Shown: piece by piece, positions 45,012-58,390 of the stretch | How the letters are laid out: the number at the start of each line of letters is the position of its first letter | How positions within the stretch are numbered: position 1 is the stretch's first letter | Origin: Ceratothoa steindachneri | Lineage: Eukaryota; Arthropoda; Malacostraca; Isopoda; Cymothoidae | DNA length: 64,000 bases | Reading direction: 5' to 3' | NCBI GenBank assembly: GCA_963969495.1 | Contig: OZ018329.1 | Location: 70,842,959 to 70,906,958 of the forward strand | Notes under the pieces: generated by a model | What the model was told of the DNA's origin: nothing | Database searches by the model: none | What the model saw: the letters and a program-made list of their open reading frames with translations, nothing else | Translations under genes and position numbers: made by a program

Positions 45012-45943
45012 CGAGGGGCGGTCGATAAGTTTTGCGAATCGGTAAGGCAAAACAGAGGAAGGGGGATGGCTGTTTGTGAGGGTGTTAGGACAAGTTATAA
45101 CAAGGCAAGACCTGCAACGGCACGCCCCTGCCTCGTCTATTTAAGACCAGTAGCTGATCGTAGATCGTCAGCCGCAAATTTTTCAACAATGGAGAAGGTT
45201 GAGCACCGCGCAGTGATCAAATCTTTGACCAAGGAAGGCAAAAATGCAAAAGAGATCCATGAACGCATGGTTGCAGTGTACACCGACACCGCCCCTTCCT
45301 ATGCAACCATTGCTCACTGGAATAGGGAGTTCCGCCATGGTCGTGAGCCCCTTGAAGATGACCCCCGTCCAGGACGCCCGTCAGACGTGACCAACGAGGA
45401 CAATGTAGCCCGGGTGGAAAGGATCATCCTCCGAAATCGACGGGTGAAGGTCGAAGAAATCGAGCGAGAACTTGGAATATCACATGAAAGTGTTATCAAC
45501 ATCATCCACGACAATTTGGCCATGACCAAGGTCTCTGCACGTTGCGTCCCTAGAAACCTCACGCCCCATGATCAACTTCAACGTCGTCAAAGTCCACAAG
45601 GCCAGAGTTGCTTAAGCTGCCCTGCGCGAGTGTGGATTCGAAGAGCTCAATCTTTTCCCCTACAGTCCAGATCTGGCCCCTAGTGACTACTTTTTATTCC
45701 GCCAGCTCAAGGCTGCACTGCGTGGACGCCGGTTCGACGACGATTAAGATGTCCAGCTCGTCATCCAGGAGTGGATTCAACAGCAGTCGGGAGATTTGTG
45801 GTTGTCGGGAATTCGAAACCTCAGGGACAAGTGGCGCAAGTGCATTGAAGTCGAGGGTAGTTATATTGAAAAATAATAAAACACTTTTCCTCATATCTCG
45901 TTTCCTTATATCCGAATTGCAAAACTTATTGACCACCCCTCGT
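45012..45943 (+). mobile_element. Internally deleted mariner, copy 2 (932 bp)
   Basis: TA-flanked, with the same inverted ends as 23976-24842. The plus strand encodes MEKVEHRAVIKSLTKEGKNA through the two HTH parts (ARVERIILRNRRVKVEEIER, LGISHESVINIIHDN), then jumps from LTPHDQLQ to the HKARVA region and ends SPDLAPSDYFLFRQLKAALR..GRRFDDD. Both copies share the junction and the TAA that replaces a Gln codon after HKARVA, so they descend from one defective progenitor. It also has a frame difference near 45600. Confidence 0.9.
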
Positions 45944-46009
45944 ATGTATGGAATATTATTCACAAAATATGAACCAAAAGTATAAAAACAAATAAATAAA
46001 TAAATAAAA

Positions 46010-47560
46010 ATTAAATATCCTTCATCTTGACAATCGGCATGTGTAAGATCATCCTTGCTACTTTTAGTTTATCGAGAAAGTAATTTGTATTTAAACATGC
46101 ATTGAATATATTTCTAATCTCCTTCATGATATTATGGGGCGCTGCTATTTAGTTCTTTTTATTGCGACCAGATCTTATCGGGGTTCTTTGTCAAGAGTTA
46201 TTGATAGTTTCCTTTAATTGCTCGATTGTTATTGTGAGTCAGTTCCCTCGACGGTGTTCCCTTCTTCCTCGGCAAAGTGGTTGGGTTATGTCTGCAATTT
46301 TTTCGTTGCGTTCCTCTACAATTTGGTTTTCGAATTCACCGCCATAATTTTTGTTATCTTCTTCGCTTATTTTGAATACTTGTTTTTCAATGTTTTTTGA
46401 ATAAAATCTCTATTTCTGTATCCTCTTCAGTAATATTAACTCTTGCGTCTTTAATATTTTCATTCTATCCTTGCCGAGCTTTAGTTTTAATCTGTTAACG
46501 TGTTTTCCAAATTTCTTAGGTGATGTTACATTTATTTTCTCGATAAGTTGATCTCATTTCTTTCTTTGTTTCTCTCATATTAACGTACAATTCCCTTTTC
46601 GATCTCTTGAGTGCTTTGTATGTTTCTCGCGTTGGTCCGAATCTTCTTATCCTTTCCGACCATTTCTGCTGACCCTCTGATTTGTTGGATGGTTTTGTAA
46701 GAATTTTCGTGGATAGCTTCCCATCTGCATTTATTATTTCTTCTCTAATCATTTCAGTTCCTCATGGATTTCTTCTAAACTGGCTTCGTTGAGAGGGTTG
46801 GGTACGCACGTCCGAAGTTTTTCTTTGGTATCTTTCTCTATCTGCTCTGTGATATGATTTCCATTTCCTCGGAGGTATATGAATAAGTTGCCTGTTTATA
46901 TGCATTTGATTTGCTGTGTGATCGCTGTAAAGTACTTCTACTGGTACTATCTAATAGTTGAGGGGAAGATTGATGTTAGCCAAGCAAATGTCAGGTTTTG
47001 TAATAGATTCTCCTAGAAAGTAAGTTAGGAAGTCGGGTGCCAGTCTTTGTAGCATTCTTTGGTTAATCAATACATTGATTTTTTTTTCGATTCTGTTCGT
47101 AGAGCTCTAAACCGCCCATAAAGATGACCGGTGAGCTACCTATAGTTAGATAGGTGTGAAGTTCTGCACCGGTATTTTGGGTCGTCTAGGTGCCTGGGAA
47201 ACAAGAGGCCCCCGTTTTAAAAATATTACAATACTTGTAATTCTATAGATAAGTATGACTCATCCAATCGTGGGAATTGATTTTTTAGTTTAGTCCGTGC
47301 TTTACAGCTATCGAAGCTCCATCGAATCCTTATCCCGATGGATTCGTAGCAAGAACATTATAGTTCCAAATTCTAGGTTACTCACGTGTCCTGATATTAG
47401 TATCATGTCTGGGTCGATTCTTCGGAAATACTTTCCATATATGATTTCCTTCTGTCTCAAATTGTTTGTGTTCTACTGTAAGATCTTTAGCTTCTTATCC
47501 ATTATCGGATTCTACATTCCTATCCGTGTAGTTTTTTTCCTATTGGGCCTTATCTGTTGA
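46010..47560 (-). pseudogene. N8 ORF2: endonuclease and RT start
   Basis: DKKLKILQ and GKYFRRIDPDMILISGHVSN (47500-47390) begin a heavily mutated endonuclease. Linker at 46752-46516 (RRFGPTRETYKALKRSKREL). HNIMKEIRNIFNACLNTNYF LDKLKVARMILHMP (46140-46030) is the RT start found in the other copies, where it precedes the PISLL motif. The rest of RT is missing. Confidence 0.65.
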
Positions 47561-48790
47561 AGGGAACTAGTGGTGATTCTTCTTTTGGTTTCGCTTGTGA
47601 TCTCCCTCTGTTGGTGCCGTGTGCTGGGGCTTCGGGAGACTTCTCTTGGTGAAGGACTTCTTTCGTTGAATGATTTAGATTTTCTCTGGGGTCTTCTGCG
47701 GGTGCTCCCAGGTGATCTTTTGTCCGTGTCCTCTGAGGTGTTTTTTGATTGTTTCTCCAGTTTGAATCTTCTATTTTTACAGTTTGTTCTATGTCTTTAT
47801 CTTTAGTATCTTCAATCATTGCCGATGAGTCGACCTCCTTTGAAATTTCACAGGTTCGAGTCCGTTTTATTTCACCATATTGTTAAGCGCTGTTGCATAA
47901 CTTCTAGGATTAGCTATGTTTATTACGTGTGCGTATAATATGCACGTGAGTATTTGTACATTTAACGTTCATTCCAGGATAATTTGCGTGGTTGCCATTG
48001 TTGACCGTTCTTAGCCATGAAAGCGTAGGTTGTGCGCTTCCGTATTCTTTTGTCTCCATTTCTTTTCTCTTTATGATTTCCCTTCTTTTAGGACAGATCA
48101 TGATGATAGATCTATGCCCTACTTGATAGTTGATTCAGTTTTTGATTGCATGTTGCAAGTGCGCCAAGAATGAAGACATTCCGTTCCGCATTCTAAACAG
48201 ATAATAAATTCTTTTTTTCTAAAAGCTCTGAGTCATATATTCGTCCCTGGAAAAGCATCTGGAGCAGATTTGAATATCAGTCAAGGTGACTCATTGGATT
48301 TTTAGCAGGGGGGTGTTTGTGATTCTCCTACTGTATGCAATTAAACCTTTTTCTAGTTTTTTTTAAATCATTTTCCGTCGATTCGCATATTATTTTGAAC
48401 ACATGAATGTGTTCTAACTATTTATATTTAACTAACCTCGTGTGAGAAGGAAGTGTCAGCTTTTGTGACCCCCTTCTTCAAATACCAAATTCTTTTCAAA
48501 CCATTTCAATTATTCAGACCTTCGCGTTTTGGTACTGTGTTGTGCTCTCCACTAATTCTATAACTCTGATATTTGCAAACCATTCTTGCTGTGTATTTGC
48601 CCTTATGTGTAATGTTATCCTCAGTCTTTTGTGTTCGTTTTTTGTACGCTTAATCAAATTGTTTGCTTGTTTGCGTTTTTTTATTTCTGTCAAATAGTTT
48701 CTCCTTAGTGTTTGCGAAATCATTAATTCAGCTAGTGGTCTGTGCATGTTCTCTTTTTTTATCGTTTTTGCATTTCTCACATAACCACAC
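47550..48790 (-). pseudogene. N8 ORF1: RRM-like and CCHC remnant
   Basis: HVFKIICESTENDLKKTRK (about 48390), CLECGTECLHSWRTC (about 48180, a CCHC knuckle), ICPKRREIIKRKEMETK (48090), ILHAHVINIANP (47940, in another frame) and a polar C-terminus (47819-47550) rich in Lys, Glu and Pro. Many frame breaks. Confidence 0.65.
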
Positions 48791-49389
48791 TCCTTTCTCT
48801 GCGTATTTAATTTGTAATTGAATTATATTTTTTTGTTTTTCTACGTTCATACGCACACACCAGCTGAATAATTGCTTTTGCCAACAACACGTTTGCTCAC
48901 ATGCCAGTTGCCCTCTCCCAACCCCATATCCAGTACTCGATGATAGAAATAATAACCATTCTTCCTCTTACTAAAGTTGAAGGTCCACAACTTGCTAAAA
49001 TGTTCTGCAATAACTTATATGAATTACTCATTGACCCGCTAAATGCGTTTCATTATTAACTCTTACCCCCCCCCCCTCTCCTTTCCTGCCACCTCTATAG
49101 TGATGACTGTCCCATTTGTCTCTATGGCTTCCTTAAATTGCCGTGCATTTAGGTTTTAAAAAGGCATATTTTATCAGATAAAATTATATGCGATAAGATT
49201 GAAGTATTTTGAATCAGGGATATGTTGGGAAGATCTTCTACAAACTGGATTTTGGCTGGCGATCACTAAACCCACTGGATACACTTTCCTACACCATTGT
49301 AGAACTACAAGGAAATGCATTGGGGTCTATATATTATTGATTATGTCTTTCTCTGCCCCCTCAATCACACCGATTGATTCCTCTGTCGT
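48791..49389. other. Region without recognised gene
   Basis: AT-rich, with a C-run at about 49063-49072. No ORF with known domains on either strand. Confidence 0.4.
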
Positions 49390-50377
49390 GGTATGACCAG
49401 GTGTACGCGGTTATACGCACACTGGCCTACTAGCCGACAGAAATTAAGGCCTCACCTGGGGATGGCTCTAAGAGTGCTTTAAATACACAGTTGCTAGGCC
49501 AAGGAATATTCAAACACGGCTACAAAAATATACTTTAATAGGACTACAGATTATACATACATATAGTGTAAGTTAAACGGCAATGCAATTAAATATTGAT
49601 GGTTTACCGTTAAGATGATTGACACTATTAATTAAGTTTGAACTGAGGGATAATTAATTAAGAAATCATCTTACAATTATGCAAGTTCTAGAGCAAAGGG
49701 GATCCTTGAGGTTCGACTCGGTAAAGGTGGGAGGTGCGTGACGAACCGGGGGTTAAATCCCCTTTACCTTGATGTGCGGCGAGTAGGACCAGGGAGGTAA
49801 GGTCGACCTTGAACTTGTGGGCGTCTCACGGGACGCTCAATCTAACTTCGGGAAATTTAAGATGGGGGCCTCTTATCCTTTAGAGGCAAACGGAGGATGC
49901 TTCGGAGATGGCTTTTCCGATCCTTAAAATCCGAAGACGTGGTGAGAAGGATTGAGCGTGCCTAAAACTATCACCACGAACAACACTGAGTGACGACTAG
50001 CTCTTCCTTGGCTCTTCGACAATCACTCATTTCTTCTCTGGACGAGAATGTAGTTGATTCTCTCTCGACTAACGAAGGCGTTACGGCTGATGTACTGGAC
50101 GGCGGCTTCAGACACAATCTGCATGTGAACTCCGAAGTGTCGAATATATAATACGAAACTATCTAGACGGGAAGAGAGATTCATCGCCAACAGACTTCCT
50201 TAATTACCTTGGGTCGCGATAAGAGTCCATAGCGGGAAGTCGCGATTTCCCATTAATGGTGTTTCCATTGTTCTAATTTTCGTAGTATATAGAACAGACG
50301 AATTTAGAGCGCTCAACGGCGAACTGGGGAGGTCACGGGGATGAAGAATTCCTTTTCTCTCTCCTTATTCTTCCACA
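49390..50377 (-). repeat. Candidate 3' LTR of the gypsy element
   Basis: On the minus strand it starts TGTGGAAGAATAAGG right after a purine tract (GAAAAGGGAGGAG, 50378-50390) that resembles a polypurine tract, and would end ..ATACCA at 49390. No second copy is present, so this rests on the tract, the TG/CA ends and position only. Confidence 0.4.
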
Positions 50378-53215
50378 CTCCTCCCTTTTCAGGAAGACAT
50401 TTTTTTCCACAAGTCGGGTTGAAAAAAGATGTCTTGAACCATTTTTCTTCAAGGGAAAGATGCTATAAAAATTAAATTAGTGAAACGAGATACAAACAAA
50501 ATTCTGACATGAGCGGAGTTAGAAAATAATAATAATTACTTCAGACTATACGCACAGGTACAAAAAAAAAATACAAAAAATAAGCCATACAACACATTGA
50601 GTATCTAAATAAAAGAAAAAATGAACCATTACTAAAGACACACTACAACAGAGAATAATTATACAACGCTTAAACAATTAACCTATATATAAAACAAATC
50701 AGAAAACATATTTACAAGGAGATACGCTAATGGTATCCTTAATTTATGGCAATAGGGTCTTCTAGAGGATTTCTGCTTAAACTATCCGCTAAACAATTTT
50801 GAGTACCCTTGATATACACAATGCGGAATTAATATTCCATGAGCAACAGACTCCAACGCATTAGTCGTCCTTTTTGACTCTTGAAATTACGAAGGTACGA
50901 CAATGGCTTATGGTCACTCTTAATTACGAATTCGGTTCCTATAAGGTACATTCTAAAATGTCGAATTGACCATACTATAGCTTATGCTTCGAGTTCAATG
51001 GTGGCGTAAGCTTTCTCGCGGACAGACAGCTTCCTGCTCGCATACACAACAGGATATCCACTTCTATCGTTTTCATAGCGCATGAGAGTACCACCTATAC
51101 CATCACGAGAGGCATCAGTACGAATCCCAAACTTTTTGTTCGGATTCGGGAGTCTCAAAGTAGGAGCAGAGATCAGTTTATCCTTCAGCTGGTTAAAGCT
51201 AGACACCGCGGGGGGAGTCCAACTGACAGGATCAGGTCCCATTTTCTTTAACATATCGTTAAGGGGTGACACTATAGTCGTAAAATTAGGAACGAAGTGC
51301 CTGTAAACTGAAGCAGAACCAAGAAATGACCGCAGCTGCTTCTTCGTCCGGAGAAGCGGCATTTCAGCTATGGCTTTAACTTTGTCTTCTTGGGGTACAA
51401 TCTGTTTTTTCCGATCTCAAAACCAAGATATTTAATCGTATCATATGCGAAATGACACTTCGGCGGGCCTATCGTGAGTCCGTTTGCGTGCAAACGGATT
51501 AACAACGCTTGAAGGGACTGTACGTGCTGGTCCCATGTATGGGTGCCAACGTACACGTTGTGTTACACTGACTAGGCCGTCTACAATTCGACTGTAGTTT
51601 CCACACGCAGACACCAAGCTATAGGGAAGACTGGTAAACTGCATTAAGCCTTTCTCTGTAGCAAAAGCTGTAAAGCGCTTAGAAGATTCGGCGAGCGAAA
51701 TGAGATGAATTTTGCATCAATCAAAGGTATGGGCTCGGCGTCGAACTGGGTGACTGAATTTAATTTGCGAAAATCGACGTACATCCTAAATGATTGATCG
51801 GCCTTTCTGACCATCACAATCGGGCCCAAAAGTCAGATAAGGGAGGCTCGATGATCCCCAACCTGAACAAATTTCCTACTTCGGCGTTAAACGCGGGGCG
51901 TAAATGAACCGGAATAGGGTAAGGCTTAGTTCTTACTGGTTCTCGCGTTTTTAAAAAAATCTCATGAGTGAATTGGGTTGAGCAACCTTAGGTTTCGGAG
52001 ACTACTTCCGAGAATTCACTTAGTAGGCTCGCCAATTGAGCCTTCTCGATGGGTCAGAGACGGGGATTAAAATCGAGCTCAGGGGCTGATTCCGATTGGG
52101 GGAAGGGATATACGGCAAGGGTTATTCGTCGTCTAACTCCACGCAGACCATTTGAACGAGGCAAAGCGGTTAGACCGGGTAAGTTGCCTCTAAGACGAGT
52201 TCTTCGTCTAAAGTGACCACATTATTAACGCACGCGCGTAGGTGGTACCTTTTTAACAGGTTGAAGTGGTATATTTTAATACCTGAGGGGGTCTGAATTA
52301 AGTAGTCGCCCGGCCTTGTGGTGCTACTACTGAAAAAGGTCCTTTCCACTGAGATAGGAGCTTATTAGACTCAGGGGGGAACAGAAGTAGTATTTCGTCG
52401 CCTGCTTCGAATTTCCGTGTTTTGGATTTGATGTCAAAATACGTTCTGTATTTTTCCAAATTCGCCTCAGAATTCTTTTGAGCTTCAGCAAACTGATCAT
52501 TGCTGGATAAATCTACGTCCGGCGTTGACGGTGATGTTAAAGGTACTGTGGTAACTGTATCTTTCGTAGCTTGGGCCCTGGTGATCACTGGTTGCGCGGT
52601 GGGTTTTGGGGAGAGCTGCGCACTTTGTCTGATAATAACAGAGCATAACTTTATCGGAGCTGTGACTACATCGGCCCATCCTGTGAAATACTGACACTGC
52701 ATATAGCACTTTACCACAGGGAACTTAGTGGCACGACCTAAAAAGTCGTGAATGATCGCAAATCTCTTATGCTGGGTTACTGGGGACAACAGCTTGTCCG
52801 AGACTACTGTGCAACCCGTGTCTCTTACAAGGGTTGACACTCGGCACCCATTTATCGTGCCGTTCTCAAACGTGAGCACACCGGGGAACTCTTATTGAAC
52901 AGGAAATTTACCCTGTTGTTCCGAGTGAGGGGGAGCTGGTGGCGACTGCGATGGTGAGGTAGAAGAGTTAGGGAGAAGAGAAGCGGTTAGCTGGTGAACT
53001 TGTTGATTAGGGGTGGTCCTTAGCTGTGAATTCTGGACGTAATTATAACTAAGGTGACCAGGGATGCCACAAGTAAAGCATACGATGGGTTTAGGCGGGT
53101 AGTGAGACGGCGCAAAAGGAAATGTTGGAGGCTTTACGTATTTTTGTTCACGCTGTGGATGAGGTTTGGGTTTATGGGGCTCCTGAATCTTCAGGAAGCC
53201 TTGAAGGAACTAAAA
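50378..53215 (-). pseudogene. Ty3/gypsy element, Gmr1-like order, integrase lost
   Basis: Minus strand order: gag knuckle CFTCGIPGHLSYNY (about 53070; last Cys is Tyr); protease with DTGC (LVRDTGCTVVSD, 52820) and PIKLCSVIIRQ; then directly KTRKFEAGDEILLLFPPESN KLLSQWKGPF (52440-52340), a GPY/F module normally at the integrase C-terminus; then RT (FRMYVDFRKLNSVTQFD, 51790; PPKCHFAYDTIKYLGFEIG, 51450) and RNase H (FGIRTDASRDGIGGTL, YASRKLSVREKAYATIELE, IKSDHKPLSYL) to about 50742. No integrase follows RNase H, so the order was protease, integrase, RT, RNase H, with integrase deleted. The RT segment with the first catalytic Asp and the YxDD box is also gone. Confidence 0.8.
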
Positions 53216-53442
53216 GGCTTGCTAATGTCATGAAAAAGGAGTTTAAATGATTTTACGGCGTTTATACAAAACATAAGATGTTAGAACGTGTTAGATAGGG
53301 TATTTCAGGACTGCAGCTGCTGTTGCGCAGCCTATCATTCGACACTTGATGTGACAATCCAATACCAAGTCGGTGCATTGAAGACAAGTCTGAACAAAAT
53401 GATACATTAATTGTCACATTTAAGCATGCTGAATTAGACTGC

Positions 53443-53450
53443 TATAAAAG
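53443..53450 (+). promoter_or_regulatory. TATA box of the spliced gene at 53.6 kb
   Basis: TATAAAAG, 32 bp before TTCAATCT (A at 53475), which fits an arthropod initiator, and 150 bp before the ATG at 53593. Assignment from spacing only. Confidence 0.55.
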
Positions 53451-53592
53451 AATGGAATACATGATTTAACGTTCAATCTCAAAGTTACAGCAGCAGCGTT
53501 CGCGTCACACACTTCTTGATCAGACTGATAATAAGGCAATTATTAGCATAAAATTTAATACGCATCGCTTTGATCGCATATATTTGACGAAA

Positions 53593-56340
53593 ATGGAACC
53601 TGAATATAGCTGCCACCCTCCGTGTGCGATTTTAGTATCTCCAGACGAAGAAAATGGACCTTTAATAGGTAAGGAATAGCTGTTTTTAGTTGTACTATAA
53701 CAGCAACTGCGACAGTAAATTGTACTTATAAATTATTAGAATACAGTCACTGATTTTGAACTAAAAATTGAATAAGAATTTTTTTATTCAAAGATTCCTC
53801 TATTGAGTAAATGAACTTTACCTAATGCTAATAACACTGCAGGTTGCAGATTGAGCAGATCTAATATTTTACTAGAAATTTTGTATTAAATTTAATTAAT
53901 TTTATGTAGCTAGGTTAAATAGAGTGCATCATTAATTGTTTCCGGCTGGTTTCAGCCAAAGGTATAAAAATATTACAAATTTGTAAAATTTTTATATTAC
54001 TTGATCTAGAGAGAGATCTATAAAAGGAAAAATAAATGCAAGCGGGGCACATAGTCAGCATTGTCTAAAGCCGAGGATAGTTTTGTGTAAGGAACTTAAT
54101 ATTTTTATTCTGAATAAGTAAAGCTGTGTCAATGATTAAAATATCTATACTGATAACTGAAACGATGTTATGGTTTTATGTCTATTCATTTAACCCCCTA
54201 CAATTTAATCAATATATCAGTAAATTTTAATAATGTAAGTTTGATAAATACTAGATAATATGGTATCGATACACTTGTTACTGTGAATGCTAATATTCAG
54301 TGGCTGTGATGAAAACATCAAAACAATCGTGTAATTTGTCACAATAATGTTTAAAATACAACCTGAAATTCATCTACGAGTATATTATCAGTATTCGTGG
54401 CGCATGTCACCTTTAAATGAACATGCAAATTTTTGCTAATTTCTATTCCATTCTTTTTTGTAACTTGTTACAGGGGTTGACATCGATGAAGAGCCATCAA
54501 AAAGCTACACAGAGCTTACAACAGTTAGAGCATCAGAAACTTCTCGAAGTCCAACTTTTTCTCGTGTTGATGAACCTTTAGATGAAGGAAATCTGACATG
54601 CTCACAACAGATGCAATTTCCCGGAGCAGAGCGAGTCGATAAAATGGCAGGACCTATTCCGAGAGGCATTCACTCACAACAAGCTTCAAATGGTAATTAT
54701 ATACCTGTATTTATATTTTCAGATGCAGTGGAAGCTATTCCGAAACATTCAACAAGAACGCGCAGTCATGATGAAACAGACGAGTCCTGCGAAGGACAGA
54801 AAGTCAAACACTCTGCTTCCTCCATGTTCATGCAAAAGCAAATGTTTTTTTCAAAATAACTGAATCGGAAAGAATGTGCATCCACTCATAATATTGTACA
54901 CTGGACGTACAAAGAAGACGTGATTTCATCGAAAGATCCGTACAAAAATGTTAAACAACAGCGTAAATCAGTAGGTATTGCATCACAGAGAAACAGAAGT
55001 TTTACATACGTTTTGAGAAATGAAAAATGTCTGCAAGGAGTTTCTTCTCTCTACTATTGGGTATAAGCATGATTCAGGTGTAAGAGTAGTGATAAATGCA
55101 AATGAAAAGCATCAAATAAATCTGTCAGTTGCTGCCTTTCCAGACATAAGAGGAAAACAACCTCCAGCTCCTAAATTTTCTGAAGAATATAGAACTAATC
55201 TCATACAATTTATCGAGTCTTATAAGCCGTGCGTGTCTCGTTACAGACAAGCTCCTGCCCCAAACCGTAGATACCTACCACCTGTTGTTACCCCTATTAA
55301 GATTATCAATTATTATATTAAAGAATTAAATAATGGACTGGCTTAAAAAATGTGCTCTTAGCCATACTTTTTCAAAGTTTTTCAAGGTCTGAAAATATCA
55401 ACAAGCATTCTGATCAAGATAAATGAGCACTTTGTATGGAACATAGTGAAAAGCATAAAGAAAAGGATCATTTATGTACCAATTGTGACTGTGTTCATTG
55501 CAGTCGGATTCCTGTACACCTAGAAAATACGAAACAATGCAGAATGGGGCTTCATTCTGATGCAGAACGCAAGGATGTATTTGTTATAACAGTTCACATG
55601 CAGAAAGTGTTGTTAATGCCTAAAATACCGACTAAAGATTACTATTTTTCAAGAAAGCTTCTTCTTTTTAATGAAACATTTGCCAAGCCAGGTAAAAATG
55701 CAAATGCTTGGGCTGTGTTGTGGTATGAAGGAGAGGTAGGATGCTCAGCAGCTGCCATTGCAAGTGTTTATTGCGATTTTTTTCTCAAAGAAGCTCGAAG
55801 AGAAAGAGAAATTATTATCTATGCTGATAACTGTGCAAGTCGAAATAAATGTTGGCTTCTATTTTCAACTCTAGTGAAACTAATAAATACACCCGAAGTT
55901 GAGACAGTAATAATTACAATAAAAACTTTGAACCTGCGCATTCTTATATGCCATGCGACAGTGTTCACGCTAGCATTAGCAAGGCAATAAAACAGAAAAG
56001 CACAATCGGTTGCTTTTGAGGATTACATTAGTGTAATTGATCATAGCCGCAAGAACTTAAAAATTATAACAGTGGATCTAAGAATTTCTTTGCCCACACA
56101 AATGACAATAAAAATGCTACGAACCAAATAAAACTTGAAAAAGTGAAGGTTGCCCAATTTCGACGAGGCAGTTTTGATGTTTAATAAACAAGCCCACAAT
56201 GACACTGGTGACTGCCAAGAAGTATCGTTTATGAAACAAAAAGTTCTGACGAATCTGAAAGAAAAGGATAAAGCTAAAAATGTACAGTCTACTTCTAACA
56301 GCCCCGTTGTATTTCGAACAGGGAGGTATTCCAGATATTA
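53593..56340 (+). pseudogene. Spliced gene of a DUF7869-like RNase H-fold (probable transposase) family, frameshifted
   Basis: Exon 1 53593-53668 (MEPEYSCHPPCAILVSPDEE NGPLI). Intron 53669-54473, 805 bp, GTAAGG to TTACAG. Exon 2 continues in frame as VDIDEEPSKSYTELTTVRAS to a stop at 54859. Beyond that, in shifted frames: KNVCKEFLLSTIGYKHDSGV (55020-55346), a Cys/His cluster CTNCDCVHCSR, FVITVHMQKVLLMPKIPTKD, YYFSRKLLLFNETFAK, AVLWYEGEVGCSAAAIASVY, IIYADNCASRNKCWLLFSTL (55436-55900), then in another frame FEPAHSYMPCDSVHASISKA. The spaced Asp motifs match a family I recall as DUF7869, whose fold resembles DDE transposases. At least three frameshifts. Whether it is a transposon or a dead host gene is open. 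Confidence 0.65.
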
Positions 56341-56460
56341 AAATTGCGAAATATTGAAACTATGTGCATCACTCCCAAATATATATCAGCATTTCTTTCA
56401 CAACTTGAAAGTAAATGCTAAATCAAATGACCTTCAAACTGATTTTGAATAATAATAAGC

Positions 56461-57060
56461 TTCATTTACGCTATAAGAGAAATGTATAAATATTCCTCAT
56501 GAATCTATTTTCTTTAGTTAAATCAATAGTACAAATTAAGTTCAAATGTACGAATCTTTATGATACATGTATGCAATAATTTTTCTATTCAATTCTAAAA
56601 GTCTATTGTTTTAGTTATGCAATTGATGTGTTACCAGAAATATAATCATAATGGTTCGTATAAAAGTAAATTTATTTAATCCATCATTTTTCAAATAAAA
56701 CCTTTATGCAATACTGAGAAAAAGATATTTCCAGTTAGAGATGGACAGGTCCAGGACCAGGTCCGGGACCTGTGCAGCTATAACAGAACGGTCCTGGGCC
56801 GTTCTGTAAAAATATAGTGAAGGAAAAGAAACTCATTTTCACTTATCCAGACAAGAAAAGTACACGTTTTGTTATGATAAAATGACCTAACTTACTTTGC
56901 GTTGTTTTTCCAGAATATAAAGGGTTTTTTCTGTTTACTTAAAATAAAAAAAACTTAGAAAATTGCAGTTAACTTGGAGTTTTAATTAAAATATCATGAT
57001 ATCTGAATAATTCATCAAATCACTTTACCTAATACACAAACAACTTTTCAATTAGAAAAG
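56461..57060. other. Non-coding region with two adjacent hairpins
   Basis: No gene. 56745-56773 folds as ACAGGTCC..GGGACCTGT and 56783-56807 as ACAGAACGG..CCGTTCTGT, both GC-rich in AT-rich surroundings. They follow ATGGACAGGTCC and could mark the end of a DNA transposon. Confidence 0.5.
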
Positions 57061-57164
57061 CCTGGTGTCGAGGCACAAGGATTTTGAAAAATTCAAATTA
57101 TCTCAAATCATTAGTTTTGAAATTACGTTGTTTTGTCAAAACACGGTCGCACTCTTGCTCAAAG

Positions 57165-57343
57165 CCCTCGGAAGGAGCTCTTTTCACATACACGAGAAGG
57201 TAACACTTGAAATAAGCGTTCTCTCAGATAGCCTCAAAACTATCTTTCGATTGGCTTTTTCAAGTGTCACCCCTGCTTATCGAAGAGAATGGAAAATTTA
57301 TTATTCCACATTTTCGCGTGCCAAAAATGGGGAATAATAAATT
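57165..57343. repeat. Partial copy of the P2 unit with small hairpins
   Basis: AAGCCCTCGGAAGGAGCT as in P2, then GGTAACACTTGAA / TTCAAGTGTCACC (57204-57217, 57262-57275) and AAATTTATTATTCCACATTT / AAAAATGGGGAATAATAAAT (57293-57343) as inverted pairs. Confidence 0.65.
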
Positions 57344-57356
57344 TTTAAGCAAATCG

Positions 57357-57485
57357 CAAGAAACAGAAAAACAGGATAATTTTTCTTCGGAAATGTTATT
57401 TCCTAATTCACAAAAATTCCGTACTGGGGTGGGATTAGGAAATAACATTTCCGAAGAAAAATTATCCTGTTTTTCTTTTTCTTGC
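57357..57485. repeat. P4: palindrome with 50-bp arms
   Basis: Arms 57357-57406 (GCAAGAAACAGAAAAACAGG..) and 57436-57485 are near-perfect inverses around a 29-nt loop containing TTCCGTACTGGGGTGGGA. The same sequence is part of the SINE at 58230-58390. (TA)n begins about 60 bp further right. Confidence 0.9.
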
Positions 57486-57547
57486 AGTTTGCTGGATTGA
57501 TTTCATCATTCTTTCGCGGTCATGAAAGATTTTTACATATCATATAT

Positions 57548-58080
<533 letters not shown>

Positions 58081-58104
58081 TTTTCATCATTTCTCGTGCT
58101 ACTT

Positions 58105-58390
<286 letters not shown>

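Larger units (their letters stand above)
46010..48790 (-). mobile_element. N8: decayed non-LTR element, 3' truncated
   Basis: ORF1 (48790-47550) and ORF2 (47560-46010) ending in the early RT, next to an AAAT repeat (45985-46010). Same group as N2-N7. Confidence 0.65.
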
